NCBI RefSeq assembly: GCF_029714365.1
Contig: NZ_CP121659.1
Span: 1-64,000, forward strand
Source: Sinorhizobium terangae
GTDB taxonomy: Bacteria; Pseudomonadota; Alphaproteobacteria; Rhizobiales; Rhizobiaceae
DNA: 64,000 nucleotides
Direction of reading: 5' to 3'
Every line of letters starts with the position of its first letter. Position 1 is the first letter of the stretch. The notes under the pieces are model-generated. The model made no database searches. It was given only the letters and a program-made list of their open reading frames with translations, and was not told the DNA's origin. The position numbers and the translations under genes were made by a program. This document shows, in pieces, positions 26,816 to 36,567 of this stretch.

Positions 26816-26935
26816 GGGTCCGGCGCGCCAACCATCCCCGTGGGTTCCAGGCTTGCAAGCCGCCTCCGTGTCACTATCTTGTTGCAGAAACGTGGTTTAA
26901 GCCCGGCAGGCACAAGCGATTCGGGATAACACGGG

Positions 26936-27826
26936 ATGACGATCGAACTTCTGGATTCGGCGAACGTGGTCGACACTTCACAGCCTTGCATCCGCAAGAC
27001 GATTGCGACTCCGGCGACCGAGGTTCTCGGGCGGATCGGCAATCTCGAGACGCGGCTTGCCCGCTCCGCCGCCGAGGTCGATGCTGCACAGGCGGTACGC
27101 TACAAGGTCTTCGTCGAGGAGATGAAGGCGCAGGTGGGGCCGGATGCCGAGCGGCGCAAGCGCGACGTCGATAGCTGGGATTCGATTTGCGACCATCTGC
27201 TCGTTCTCGACACGTCGATCGAAGGCGACCCCGAAGACCAGATCGTCGGCACATACCGGCTGTTGCGGCAGGACGTCGCAGAGCGGGCGGGCGGCTTCTA
27301 CTCGGCTTCGGAGTTTGCGATCGCCGAACTGCTTCAGCGCCATCCGGGCAAGCGCTTCATGGAACTCGGTCGTTCCTGCGTGCTGCCGGAATATCGGACG
27401 AAACGCACGGTCGAACTGCTCTGGCAGGGCAATTGGGCCTATGCTTTGAAACATGGCGTCGACGCCATGTTCGGATGCGGCTCGTTCCCGGGCGTCGTTC
27501 CGGAAGAGCATGCATTGGCACTCTCCTTCCTGCACCACAATGTTCTGGCTCAAGGGGAGTGGGCGGTTTGCGCCCGGCCGGAACTTCATCGGACCATGGA
27601 CCTGATGCCCTCGGAAGCGATCAATCCCAAGAGGGCGCTTGCCGCCCTCCCGCCGCTGATCAAGGGGTACATGCGGCTCGGCGCAATGGTCGGCGACGGC
27701 GCTGTGGTCGATCATGCTTTCCGCACGACCGACGTGCTGATCGTGTTGCCGATCAGCAATATTTCCGGCCGCTATCTCAACTACTACGGCGCGGACGCCG
27801 GGCGTTTTTCTTCAACCGTGTCCTAA
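26936..27826 (+). CDS. olsB: L-ornithine N(alpha)-acyltransferase OlsB
   Basis: Transfers a 3-hydroxyacyl group from acyl carrier protein to ornithine, the first step of ornithine lipid synthesis, a phosphorus-free membrane lipid made under phosphate limitation. The 296-residue GNAT-fold protein matches S. meliloti OlsB in length and sequence as I recall, including RSAAEVDAAQAVRYKVFVEE, FMELGRSCVLPEYRTKRTVE and CGSFPGVVPEEHALALSFLH. The partner enzyme OlsA is encoded on the same strand at 42409. A RIME-like repeat begins at its stop codon. No clear Pho box was recognised upstream. Confidence 0.93.
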   Translation: MTIELLDSANVVDTSQPCIRKTIATPATEVLGRIGNLETRLARSAAEVDAAQAVRYKVFVEEMKAQVGPDAERRKRDVDSWDSICDHLLVLDTSIEGDPEDQIVGTYRLLRQDVAERAGGFYSASEFAIAELLQRHPGKRFMELGRSCVLPEYRTKRTVELLWQGNWAYALKHGVDAMFGCGSFPGVVPEEHALALSFLHHNVLAQGEWAVCARPELHRTMDLMPSEAINPKRALAALPPLIKGYMRLGAMVGDGAVVDHAFRTTDVLIVLPISNISGRYLNYYGADAGRFSSTVS

Positions 27827-27925
27827 TGCATGTCGCCCAAAAGTGTGCAGCGGTTTTGGGCCAATGTCATGCACAAAAACATTTAAAGCGCATTGCATGC
27901 GTCCGATTGAGCGCGACACGCTTTA
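27824..27925. repeat. RIME1-like element starting at the olsB stop codon
   Basis: About 102 bp with two palindromes. In the first, TGCATG and CATGCA flank inner arms GCCCAAAA/TTTTGGGC. In the second, TAAAGCG (27884-27890) and CGCTTTA (27919-27925) enclose a further imperfect stem. The length and twin-palindrome layout fit RIME1. Confidence 0.75.
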
Positions 27926-27942
27926 TGCGGCCGACTGCAGTA

Positions 27943-27957
27943 TTAACCAGTTGTTAA
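27943..27957 (+). promoter_or_regulatory. Perfect CtrA-type box TTAA-N7-TTAA
   Basis: TTAA (27943-27946), seven bases, TTAA (27954-27957), the exact full CtrA consensus of alphaproteobacteria. There is no annotated gene within reach on either strand in the direction of activation, and tme reads toward it. See the candidate RNA at 27985-28176. Confidence 0.5.
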
Positions 27958-27984
27958 GGATGTGTTTGACTTTCCTTGGTGAAG

Positions 27985-28176
27985 GATCAAAGTGTATTTC
28001 CATGGTTGATCTGGATTTTATGACGAAGGAATGTAAAAAATAAAGGGAAAGATTTGCAATGCGTCTGGGGGCGCGTATTTTGCAGTCAAATTCCTCCGAT
28101 TTTTATGACCTAAGCGATGGATCTGCCATAAAAGATTGAGCCCACTTCCTTTGCCGGAGAAGTGGGCTCTTGTTTT
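27985..28176 (+). ncRNA. Candidate CtrA-controlled small RNA
   Basis: Inferred only. An AT-rich, non-coding stretch begins about 30 bases after a perfect CtrA box and ends in a strong terminator hairpin with TTGTTTT. Size would be roughly 190 nt. The 5' end is a guess. Alternatively the terminator simply serves tme from the other strand and the CtrA box is chance. Confidence 0.3.
28138..28176. terminator. Bidirectional Rho-independent terminator (tme side and + strand)
   Basis: Perfect 11-bp arms GAGCCCACTTC (28138-28148) and GAAGTGGGCTC (28159-28169), 10-base loop, followed by TTGTTTT on the + strand; on the minus strand it is followed by AATCTTTTA. It lies 90 bases after the tme stop and should end the tme transcript, and would also end any + strand transcript from the olsB side. 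Confidence 0.85.
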
Positions 28177-28266
28177 ATTGGAAATACGTGTGTCATTGCT
28201 GCACGTTCCGCCAGGCAATGTTTTCGGCCGACACAGCGCCTGTCTCGAAACGGTGCACCGTTTCCG

Positions 28267-30552
28267 TCAGGTTCCGGCATTGTAGGCGGCGATCGCCGCC
28301 AGGTTGACGAGGTCCGAATCCTTGGCCGACATGGAAGCGATCTGCACCGACTTGTCGAGACCGACGAGCAGCGGGCCGATAACCGTCGAGCCACCCAGTT
28401 CCTGCAGCATTTTCGTCGAGATCGAGGCCGAGTGGAACGCCGGCATGACCAGCACGTTGGCGGTGCCGGAAAGGCGGCAGAACGGATATTGCTCCATGAC
28501 CCGGGCATTGAGCGCCACATCGGCGGCCATCTCGCCGTCGAACTCGAAATCGACGCGGCGCCTGTCGAGGATCTTCACGGCCTCGCGGACCCGTTCGGAG
28601 CGCTCGCCCGAGGGGTGGCCGAAGGTCGAATAGGCGAGCATCGCGACGCGCGGCACATAGCCAAGGCGCTTGGCGAGCCCGGCGGCTTCCTCGGCGATGT
28701 CGGCCAATTCCTCGGCCGTCGGCATGTCGTGGACCGCCGTGTCGGCGACGAGTACCGTGCGACCGCGGCAGAGCGCGATCGATACGCCGATGACTCGGTG
28801 GCCGGGCTTGGCGTCGATGCAGCGGCGCACGTCTTCGAGCGCGGTCGAATAGTTGCGCGTCAGGCCCGTCACCATGCCGTCGGCGTCGCCGAGCGCCACC
28901 ATGCAGGCGGCGAAGTGGTTGCGGTCGTTGTTGATCAGCCGCTGCACGTCGCGGTGAAGGTAGCCCTTGCGCTGGAGCCGGGCATAAAGGAAATCCGTAT
29001 AGGCGCCGACGCGCTTGGAGAGGCGTGCGTTGACGATCTGGATGCCGGCGCGGTTGAGGTCGATGCCTTCCCGCTCGGCGGTTTCGCGCATCTGCTCCTC
29101 GCGCCCGAGCAGGATCGCCGTGCCGAGCGCCTGGTTGGCATAGGCGATCGCGGAGCGCATCATCTGCACCTCTTCGCCTTCGGCAAAAACGATGCGCTTC
29201 GGCTGGCGGCGGACGCGTTCGAAGATGCGCTGAAGCGTCGAGGCGATCGGGTCGCGCCGCGCCGAAAGCTGCTGGGCGTAGTCGGAAAGGTCGGTTATCG
29301 GCTTGTGCGCGACGCCCGTTTCCATGGCCGCCTTCGCAACGGCAATCGGAATGGCCGAGATCAGGCGCGGATCGAAGGGAACAGGAATGATGTATTGCGG
29401 CCCGAAACGCGGCCTGTTGCCCTGATAGGCGGCGGCAACCTCGTCGGGCACGTCTTCCTTCGCAAGGCTCGCAAGGGCTTCCGCCGCGGCGATCTTCATG
29501 GCGTCGTTGATCGTCGAGGCGCGCACGTCGAGGGCGCCGCGGAAGATATAGGGGAAACCGAGAACGTTGTTGACCTGGTTCGGGTAGTCGGAACGGCCGG
29601 TCGCGACGATCGCGTCGTCGCGAATGCGGGCGACTTCCTCGGGCGTGATTTCGGGATCCGGATTGGCCATAGCGAAAATGATTGGTTTCGGCGCCATGGA
29701 AAGCACCATCTCCGTCGAGAGCGCACCCTTTGCCGACAGGCCGAAGAACACGTCAGCGCCCTCGAGCGCTTCGGCCAGCGTCCGGCGGTCGGTGTCGACC
29801 GCGTGCGCCGACTTCCACTGGTTCATCCCGTCCGTGCGGCCCTTGTAGATCACCCCCTTGGTATCGCAGAGAATGACGTTTTCCCCGTTGAAACCCATCG
29901 CCTTGATGAGCTCGATACAGGCGATGGCCGCGGCGCCCGCGCCGTTGCAGACGAGCCTGGTCGTCTTGAAGTCACGCCCCGTGAGCGTCAGCGCATTGAT
30001 GAGGCCGGCGGCGGCGATGATTGCAGTGCCATGCTGGTCGTCATGGAACACGGGAATGTCCATGACCTCGCGCAGCCGCTGCTCGATGATGAAACAGTCC
30101 GGCGCCTTGATGTCCTCAAGGTTGATGCCTCCGAAAGACGGGCCGAGAAAGCGCACGCAGTTGACGAATTCGTCGACATTCTCGGTGTCGACCTCGAGAT
30201 CGATCGAATCGACGTCGGCAAATCGCTTGAACAGGACGGACTTGCCTTCCATGACCGGCTTCGAGGCAAGCGCGCCGAGATTGCCGAGGCCGAGGATCGC
30301 GGTACCGTTGGAAATCACCGCAACCATGTTGCCGCGCGTGGTGTAGTCATAGGCGGTTGCCGGGTTTTCGGCAATCGCCTTCACGGGCACGGCGACGCCG
30401 GGCGAGTAGGCGAGCGACAGGTCGCGCTGAGTCGCCATCGCCTTCGTCGGGGCGATCTCCAGTTTTCCGGGCCGACCTTGTGAGTGGAAATCGAGCGCTT
30501 CCTGGGCGGTGACGCTTGTCATCGTGCGGTCGGTCTTGTCGGTAGCCGGCAT
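28267..30552 (-). CDS. tme: NADP-dependent malic enzyme with C-terminal phosphotransacetylase-like domain
   Basis: Oxidatively decarboxylates malate to pyruvate with NADP. The 761-residue protein is a multimodular malic enzyme: residues 1-430 hold the catalytic and nucleotide-binding domains (SLAYSPGVAVPVKAI; PVMEGKSVLFKRFADVDSID; FHDDQHGTAIIAAAGLINAL; LVCNGAGAAAIACIEL). About 440-761 is a phosphotransacetylase-like domain (FAEGEEVQMMRSA; PAFHSASISTKMLQEL) that has a regulatory/structural role in rhizobial malic enzymes. In S. meliloti this gene lies next to olsB and mutS as here, while the NAD enzyme Dme is elsewhere. Divergent from mutS. Confidence 0.93.
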   Translation of the reverse strand: MPATDKTDRTMTSVTAQEALDFHSQGRPGKLEIAPTKAMATQRDLSLAYSPGVAVPVKAIAENPATAYDYTTRGNMVAVISNGTAILGLGNLGALASKPVMEGKSVLFKRFADVDSIDLEVDTENVDEFVNCVRFLGPSFGGINLEDIKAPDCFIIEQRLREVMDIPVFHDDQHGTAIIAAAGLINALTLTGRDFKTTRLVCNGAGAAAIACIELIKAMGFNGENVILCDTKGVIYKGRTDGMNQWKSAHAVDTDRRTLAEALEGADVFFGLSAKGALSTEMVLSMAPKPIIFAMANPDPEITPEEVARIRDDAIVATGRSDYPNQVNNVLGFPYIFRGALDVRASTINDAMKIAAAEALASLAKEDVPDEVAAAYQGNRPRFGPQYIIPVPFDPRLISAIPIAVAKAAMETGVAHKPITDLSDYAQQLSARRDPIASTLQRIFERVRRQPKRIVFAEGEEVQMMRSAIAYANQALGTAILLGREEQMRETAEREGIDLNRAGIQIVNARLSKRVGAYTDFLYARLQRKGYLHRDVQRLINNDRNHFAACMVALGDADGMVTGLTRNYSTALEDVRRCIDAKPGHRVIGVSIALCRGRTVLVADTAVHDMPTAEELADIAEEAAGLAKRLGYVPRVAMLAYSTFGHPSGERSERVREAVKILDRRRVDFEFDGEMAADVALNARVMEQYPFCRLSGTANVLVMPAFHSASISTKMLQELGGSTVIGPLLVGLDKSVQIASMSAKDSDLVNLAAIAAYNAGT

Positions 30553-30654
30553 GTTTCCTCAACCTCCTGTGGGCGACCGCCGAGGTCAGCCTCTTTGTTA
30601 TTGTCGTCTATAAATGCTTGCGGATAGTGTGACATCTCTTTTTTTGGAACAATC

Positions 30655-33402
30655 ATGAATTTCGTGACAGACCCATCGAGCCGCACGGGCGATGTCCTTT
30701 CCGTGTCCGATCTGGCGAGCGAGGAGAGCCGCTCGACCGCGACTCCGATGATGGAGCAGTACATCGAGATCAAGGCGAACAATCCGGATTCGCTGTTGTT
30801 CTACCGGATGGGCGACTTCTACGAGCTGTTCTTCCAGGATGCGGTCGAAGCCTCCCGCGCGCTCGGGATCACGCTGACGAAGCGCGGCCAGCACCTGGGC
30901 CAGGAGATCCCGATGTGCGGCGTGCCGGTTCACGCGGCCGACGACTATCTGCAGAAGCTGATCGCCCTCGGCTTTCGGGTCGCCGTCTGCGAGCAGGTCG
31001 AGGATCCGGCCGAAGCGAAGAAGCGCGGCAGCAAGTCGGTCGTGCGCCGTGACGTTGTCCGGCTGGTGACGCCCGGAACGATCACCGAGGACAAGCTGCT
31101 TTCGCCGGCAGAATCGAACTATCTGATGGCGCTTGCCCGCATCCGCAGCGGCTCGGAACCGGCCTATGCGCTCGCCTGGATCGACATTTCGACGGGCATC
31201 TTCCGCCTTGCCGAGACGGCCGAGGGCCGCTTGCTCGCCGACATACTGCGCATCGAGCCGCGGGAACTCATCCTGCCGGATACCGTCTTTCACGATCCGG
31301 AGCTCCGGCCGGCTTTCGACGTGCTCGGCCGAGTCGCGGTGCCGCAGCCGGCCGTGCTGTTCGACAGTGCGACGGCGGAAGGCCGCATTGCCCGCTATTA
31401 CGGGGTGAAGACACTTGACGGCTTCGGCAGCTTTTCGCGCGCCGAGCTCGCGGCGGCTTCGGCCGCGATCTCCTATGTCGAGAAGACTCAGCTCGCCGAA
31501 CGCCCGGCGCTCGGGATTCCGGAGCGAGAAAGCGCCGCTTCGACGCTCTTCATCGATCCGGCGACCCGCGCCAACCTCGAGCTGGTCAAGACGCTTTCCG
31601 GCGCCCGCGAGGGAACCTTGCTCCGAGCCCTCGACCGAACGGTGACGAGCGGCGGCGCACGGCTTCTCGCGGAGCGGCTGATGTCGCCGCTGACCGATCC
31701 CGATCGGATCAACACCCGGCTCGATTCGATCGAGGTCCTGGCCGACCAGCCGAGTTTCGCGACCGATCTGCGCGACGCCTTGCGGCGCGCGCCCGACATG
31801 CCGCGCGCGCTGTCGCGGCTGGCGCTCGGCCGTGGCGGCCCGCGTGATCTTGGAGCGATAAAGGCCGGGCTTCGGGCCGCAGCAGCGATATCGGCGCTGC
31901 TGTCGCGCGGCAGTCTCTCGACAGAACTGACCGAGGCGCATGCCGCGATCGACGCATTGCCGGAGGCGTTGCTCGACAGACTCGAGTCGATGCTCGCGGA
32001 AGAACTCCCGCTGTTGAAGCGCGACGGCGGCTTCGTGCGCGAAGGAGCGCATGGCGAACTCGATGAGATGCGGGCGTTGCGCGATCAGTCGCGCCGGGTG
32101 ATTGCGGGCCTGCAGCTGCAATATTGCGAGGAAACCGGGATCAAATCGCTGAAAATCAAGCACAACAACGTGCTTGGTTATTTCATCGAGGTGACGGCGG
32201 GAAACGCCGGCGCGATGATCGACACGGACGCAGGACGCGCGCGCTTCATACACCGCCAGACCATGGCGAATGCCATGCGGTTCACGACGACCGAGCTCGC
32301 GGAACTGGAAACCAAGATCGCCAATGCAGCCGACCGGGCTCTCGCGATCGAACTTGAAGCGTTCGAGGCGATGTCGGGCGAGGTCGTCACGCAGGCCGAG
32401 GCGATCAAGGCCGCAGCACTCGCGCTCGCAACGCTTGATGTCTCGACCGGCCTCGCCGTCCTTGCCGAAGAGCAGAACTATGCACGCCCCGTCGTCGACC
32501 GCTCGCGGATGTTTACGATCGATGGCGGGCGTCATCCGGTCGTCGAACAGGCGCTCCGGCGTCAGGCGGCCAACGCCTTCGTTGCCAACGGTTGCGACCT
32601 CTCGCCGCCGGACGGTCACGAGGGCGGCGCGATCTGGCTGCTCACGGGTCCCAACATGGGCGGTAAATCGACCTTCCTGCGCCAGAATGCGCTGATTGCG
32701 ATCATGGCGCAGATGGGGTCGTTCGTTCCGGCAGCGGCGGCGCATATCGGCATTGTCGACCGGTTATTTTCGCGCGTCGGCGCGTCCGACGATCTCGCCC
32801 GCGGCCGCTCGACCTTCATGGTCGAGATGGTCGAGACGGCGGCGATCCTCAATCAGGCGACGGACCGCTCGCTGGTGATCCTCGACGAGATCGGCCGCGG
32901 CACCGCAACCTTCGACGGCCTCTCGATTGCCTGGGCCGCGGTCGAGCATCTGCACGAGGTCAATCGTTGCCGGGGGCTCTTCGCTACGCATTTCCACGAA
33001 CTGACGGTGCTTTCCGAGAAGCTCGGGCGGCTCTCGAACGCGACAATGCGGGTCAAGGAATGGGACGGTGACGTGATCTTTCTGCACGAGGTCGGTCCCG
33101 GTGCCGCCGACCGGTCCTACGGGATCCAGGTCGCCCGGCTTGCCGGTCTGCCGGCATCGGTCGTGGCGCGGGCGAAGGACGTACTTGCCAAGCTCGAGGA
33201 CGCCGACCGCAAGAACCCGGCGAGCCAGCTGATCGACGACCTGCCGCTTTTCCAGGTGGCAATCCGGCGGGAGGAGGCGGCAACAAGGGCTGGCCCTTCG
33301 AAGGTCGAGGAGGCGCTGAAGGCGCTTAATCCCGACGACATGACGCCGCGCGATGCCCTCGACGCGCTCTATTCGCTGAAGAAACAGCTGGATGCCCGCT
33401 GA
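30655..33402 (+). CDS. mutS: DNA mismatch repair protein MutS
   Basis: Recognises base mismatches and small loops and recruits MutL. The 915-residue protein has the mismatch-reading Phe-x-Glu in [12 protein letters not shown] near the N-terminus, connector, lever and clamp domains, and an ABC-type ATPase with Walker [10 protein letters not shown] (K671), Walker [17 protein letters not shown] and ATHFHELT. The C-terminus holds a dimerisation segment. Divergent from tme by 102 bases; mutL is not in the window. Confidence 0.97.
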   Translation: MNFVTDPSSRTGDVLSVSDLASEESRSTATPMMEQYIEIKANNPDSLLFYRMGDFYELFFQDAVEASRALGITLTKRGQHLGQEIPMCGVPVHAADDYLQKLIALGFRVAVCEQVEDPAEAKKRGSKSVVRRDVVRLVTPGTITEDKLLSPAESNYLMALARIRSGSEPAYALAWIDISTGIFRLAETAEGRLLADILRIEPRELILPDTVFHDPELRPAFDVLGRVAVPQPAVLFDSATAEGRIARYYGVKTLDGFGSFSRAELAAASAAISYVEKTQLAERPALGIPERESAASTLFIDPATRANLELVKTLSGAREGTLLRALDRTVTSGGARLLAERLMSPLTDPDRINTRLDSIEVLADQPSFATDLRDALRRAPDMPRALSRLALGRGGPRDLGAIKAGLRAAAAISALLSRGSLSTELTEAHAAIDALPEALLDRLESMLAEELPLLKRDGGFVREGAHGELDEMRALRDQSRRVIAGLQLQYCEETGIKSLKIKHNNVLGYFIEVTAGNAGAMIDTDAGRARFIHRQTMANAMRFTTTELAELETKIANAADRALAIELEAFEAMSGEVVTQAEAIKAAALALATLDVSTGLAVLAEEQNYARPVVDRSRMFTIDGGRHPVVEQALRRQAANAFVANGCDLSPPDGHEGGAIWLLTGPNMGGKSTFLRQNALIAIMAQMGSFVPAAAAHIGIVDRLFSRVGASDDLARGRSTFMVEMVETAAILNQATDRSLVILDEIGRGTATFDGLSIAWAAVEHLHEVNRCRGLFATHFHELTVLSEKLGRLSNATMRVKEWDGDVIFLHEVGPGAADRSYGIQVARLAGLPASVVARAKDVLAKLEDADRKNPASQLIDDLPLFQVAIRREEAATRAGPSKVEEALKALNPDDMTPRDALDALYSLKKQLDAR

Positions 33403-33440
33403 CCTTGCTTGAGCGCGGCATCGACCGGCTATTGCATGCG

Positions 33441-33498
33441 CCAACTCAAAGTGCTGCAGCGTCCTCTGCGCGTCTGAAAAGACGCGCGGTGCTGCAAG
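33441..33498 (+). repeat. Copy of the dispersed ~44-nt imperfect palindrome with leader
   Basis: Leader CCAACTCAAAGTG, then CTGCAGCGTCC, and the central stem GCGCGTCT/AGACGCGC around GAAA. Forward orientation. The leader is shared with the copy at 26761. Confidence 0.75.
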
Positions 33499-33534
33499 CC
33501 GATTTTTCCTGTTATTTGCGGGATAGAAAGGCTA

Positions 33535-33594
33535 TACAGCGCCGCGTGTCTTCTACGGCGCCATGCGCCTTCAGACGCGCAAAGGTCGCTATGG
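33535..33594 (-). repeat. Copy of the dispersed ~44-nt imperfect palindrome (reverse orientation, expanded centre)
   Basis: Begins CAGCGCCGCGTGTCTTC and ends CAGACGCGCAAAGGTCGCTA, the reverse of the consensus, with a longer centre containing GGCGCC. It faces the copy at 33441-33498 across 36 bases. Confidence 0.7.
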
Positions 33595-33717
33595 CACCTT
33601 GAGGACGTGGCATTTTGAAATGCTGCATGTTTCCGGCCAGTCCACGGCGACATGCAGGAGCGCTGGCAGATGCAGCGGAATACACAACCAGTCGGACAGG
33701 ACGCCCCTCGGCACTTC

Positions 33718-36567
33718 ATGGCCAGACACGAAACTTCCTTTCCCGAAATTCTCGATGTTGCGGCGCTCAGAGCGAAATGCAGCTTTATCGCCTCTGCTCA
33801 TGCGGAGCAGCGAGAACCGATGCGCCAGGCCCTGCTTGCCGCATTCAAGCAGGCCAATCTTGCGGGCCGCGCCAAGGCGCGCGAGTTGCTTGCTGTCGAC
33901 GGCGCCGGGATCAAATGCGCCGAGCGCATCTCCTGGCTCCAGGACCAACTCATTACTCTCCTGCATGATTTCGTGTTGAACGAGGTTTTCGATGCGGCGA
34001 AGGCGCCGGCGGCGTCTCGCATCGCGGTGACGGCCGTCGGCGGCTACGGCCGCGGGACTTTGGCGCCGGGGTCAGACATCGACCTGCTCTTCCTGCTGCC
34101 TGCAAAAAAGGCGGTCTGGGCGGAGCCGGCGATCGAGTTCATGCTGTATATCCTCTGGGACCTGGGCTTCAAGGTCGGTCATGCGACGCGCACGATCGAG
34201 GAATGTATCCGGCTGTCACGCGCCGACATGACAATTCGCACGGCGATCCTCGAATGCCGCTACATCTGCGGCTCCGAGGCGCTGGCGAGCGAACTCGAAA
34301 CGCGCTTCGACCGCGAGATCGTTCGCAATACCGGTCCCGATTTCATTGCCGCCAAGCTTGCCGAGCGCGACCAGCGCCATCGCAAGGCTGGCGACACCCG
34401 CTATCTCGTCGAGCCGAACATCAAGGAGGGCAAGGGCGGACTTCGCGATCTGCACACGCTGTTCTGGATCGCCAAGTATTTTTACCGGGTCAAGGACTCG
34501 GCCGATCTCGTCAAGCTCGGCGTCCTGTCGCGACAGGAATACAAGCTTTTCCAGAAATCGGAGGATTTCCTCTGGGCGGTGCGCTGCCACATGCATTTCC
34601 TGACGGGCAAGGCGGAAGAGCGGCTGTCCTTCGACATACAGCGCGAGATCGCCGAGGCGCTTGGCTATCACGATCATCCCGGCCTCACGGCTGTCGAGCG
34701 CTTCATGAAGCACTACTTCCTCGTCGCCAAGGACGTGGGTGATTTGACGCGCATCTTCTGCGCCGCGCTCGAGGACCAGCAGGCGAAGGACGCACCGGGG
34801 ATTTCCGGGGTGATCAGCCGTTTCAAGCACCGCACCCGCAAGATCGCCGGCACGCTCGACTTCGTCGACGATGGCGGACGCATCACGCTGTCGAGCCCCG
34901 ATGTCTTCAAGCGCGATCCGGTAAACCTTCTGCGGCTCTTCCACGTCGCTGACATAAACGGCCTGGAGTTCCATCCGGCCGCGCTGAAGCAAGTGACCCG
35001 CTCGCTGAGCCTGATCACGCCGCAACTGCGCGAAAATGAAGAAGCCAACAGGCTGTTCCTTTCGATCCTGACATCCAGGCGCAATCCGGAACTGATCCTG
35101 AGGCGCATGAACGAGTCCGGCGTGCTTGGCCGCTTCATCCCGGATTTCGGCAAGATCGTGTCGATGATGCAGTTCAACATGTATCATCACTACACGGTGG
35201 ACGAGCATCTGCTGCGCACCGTCGATATTCTCTCGCGCGTCGAGCGCGGCATCGAGGAGGAGGCGCATCCGCTTTCGGCGACGCTGATGCCGGGCATCGA
35301 GGATCGCGAGGCGCTCTATGTCGCCGTGCTGCTGCACGACATTGCCAAGGGCCGGCCGGAGGACCACTCGGTCGCCGGCGCCAAGGTGGCGCGCAAGCTC
35401 TGCCCGCGTCTGGGGCTTTCTCCGAAGCAGACCGAAACCGTGGTCTGGCTGGTCGAGGAGCATCTCACCATGTCGATGGTGGCCCAGACCCGCGACCTCA
35501 ACGATCGCAAGACCATCGTCGATTTCGCCGAACGCGTGCAGTCGCTCGACCGCCTGAAAATGCTGCTCATCCTGACGGTCTGCGACATCCGGGCGGTGGG
35601 GCCCGGCGTATGGAACGGCTGGAAGGGACAATTGCTGCGCACGCTCTACTACGAGACGGAGCTTCTACTCTCCGGCGGCTTCTCGGAATTGTCCCGAAAG
35701 GAGCGCGCAAAGCATGCGGCCCACATGCTGGAGGAGGCGCTGACCGGGTGGCCCGAGGCAGACCGCCAGGCTTATGTTCGGCTGCACTATCAGCCTTATC
35801 TTCTTTCGGTGGCGCTCGAGGATCAGGTTCGGCACGCGGAGTTCATTCGCGATGCGGACCGGGGCGGCAGGACCCTGGCGACCATGGTGCGCACCCACCA
35901 GTTTCACGCCATCACCGAAATCACCGTACTTTCCCCGGACCACCCGCGCCTGCTGACGGTGATTGCGGGAGCCTGCGCCGCGGCGGGCGCTAACATCGTC
36001 GACGCCCAGATCTTCACGACGTCCGATGGGCGGGCGCTGGATACGATTCTCGTCAACCGCGAATTTCCGGTCGACGAGGACGAGATGCGCCGGGCGGCGA
36101 GCATCGGCAAGCTGATCGAGGACGTGCTTTCCGGCCGCAAGCGGCTGCCGGAAGTGATCGCCAGCCGCACCCGGGTGAAGAAGCGCAGCAAGGCCTTCAC
36201 CGTCACGCCGGAAGTGACGATCAGCAACACGCTGTCGAACAAGTTCACAGTCATCGAGGTCGAGGGCCTCGACCGGCCCGGTCTCCTTTCCGAGGTGACG
36301 GCAGTGCTATCCGACCTCTCACTCGACATCGCCTCGGCCCATATCACCACATTCGGCGAGAAGGTGATCGACACCTTCTACGTGACCGATCTGGTCGGCT
36401 CGAAGATCACCGGCGAGAACCGGCAGACTCACATCGCTGCGCGCCTCAAGGCAGTGCTGGCGGGCGAGGTCGACGAGGTCCGTGACCGCATGCCCTCCGG
36501 CATCATCGCGCCGGCTCCCGCGCCGCGCACCTCACATGCTTCCAAAACGACAAAAGCCGAAACATGA
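33718..36567 (+). CDS. glnD: Bifunctional PII uridylyltransferase/uridylyl-removing enzyme GlnD
   Basis: Senses glutamine and uridylylates or deuridylylates PII proteins (GlnB, GlnK), the top of the nitrogen regulatory cascade. 949 residues from ATG 33718, the length I recall for S. meliloti GlnD. The nucleotidyltransferase motif GGYGRG starts at G108 with catalytic D120 and D122. The HD phosphohydrolase motif is H540-D541 in [14 protein letters not shown]. Two ACT domains at the C-terminus (about 730-800 and 845-920) bind glutamine. Followed at a 4-base overlap by murJ. Confidence 0.96.
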   Translation: MARHETSFPEILDVAALRAKCSFIASAHAEQREPMRQALLAAFKQANLAGRAKARELLAVDGAGIKCAERISWLQDQLITLLHDFVLNEVFDAAKAPAASRIAVTAVGGYGRGTLAPGSDIDLLFLLPAKKAVWAEPAIEFMLYILWDLGFKVGHATRTIEECIRLSRADMTIRTAILECRYICGSEALASELETRFDREIVRNTGPDFIAAKLAERDQRHRKAGDTRYLVEPNIKEGKGGLRDLHTLFWIAKYFYRVKDSADLVKLGVLSRQEYKLFQKSEDFLWAVRCHMHFLTGKAEERLSFDIQREIAEALGYHDHPGLTAVERFMKHYFLVAKDVGDLTRIFCAALEDQQAKDAPGISGVISRFKHRTRKIAGTLDFVDDGGRITLSSPDVFKRDPVNLLRLFHVADINGLEFHPAALKQVTRSLSLITPQLRENEEANRLFLSILTSRRNPELILRRMNESGVLGRFIPDFGKIVSMMQFNMYHHYTVDEHLLRTVDILSRVERGIEEEAHPLSATLMPGIEDREALYVAVLLHDIAKGRPEDHSVAGAKVARKLCPRLGLSPKQTETVVWLVEEHLTMSMVAQTRDLNDRKTIVDFAERVQSLDRLKMLLILTVCDIRAVGPGVWNGWKGQLLRTLYYETELLLSGGFSELSRKERAKHAAHMLEEALTGWPEADRQAYVRLHYQPYLLSVALEDQVRHAEFIRDADRGGRTLATMVRTHQFHAITEITVLSPDHPRLLTVIAGACAAAGANIVDAQIFTTSDGRALDTILVNREFPVDEDEMRRAASIGKLIEDVLSGRKRLPEVIASRTRVKKRSKAFTVTPEVTISNTLSNKFTVIEVEGLDRPGLLSEVTAVLSDLSLDIASAHITTFGEKVIDTFYVTDLVGSKITGENRQTHIAARLKAVLAGEVDEVRDRMPSGIIAPAPAPRTSHASKTTKAET

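Larger units (their letters stand above)
27827..28266. other. 440-base gene-free stretch between olsB and tme
   Basis: It holds, in order, a RIME1-like repeat, a perfect CtrA box, an AT-rich segment of about 180 bases with no credible ORF (only a 13-codon frame at 28002-28043), and a strong bidirectional hairpin terminator. Bases 28177-28266 show nothing recognisable. Confidence 0.75.
33403..33717. other. 315-base gene-free stretch between mutS and glnD, dominated by repeats
   Basis: Contains two copies of the dispersed palindrome in opposite orientation (33441-33498 and 33535-33594) separated by 36 bases. The remaining 120 bases before glnD show no clear promoter; the glnD frame is open back to 33652 but conservation and length support ATG 33718. 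Confidence 0.7.

Noticed and set aside
28002..28043. 13-codon ORF in the olsB-tme gap
   Set aside because: Poorly placed SD and too short to support; the segment is better explained as non-coding.
28162..30483. 773-codon open frame on the plus strand
   Set aside because: Antisense to tme, which has full family signatures.
30598..32745. 715-codon open frame on the minus strand
   Set aside because: Antisense to mutS; no recognisable motifs.
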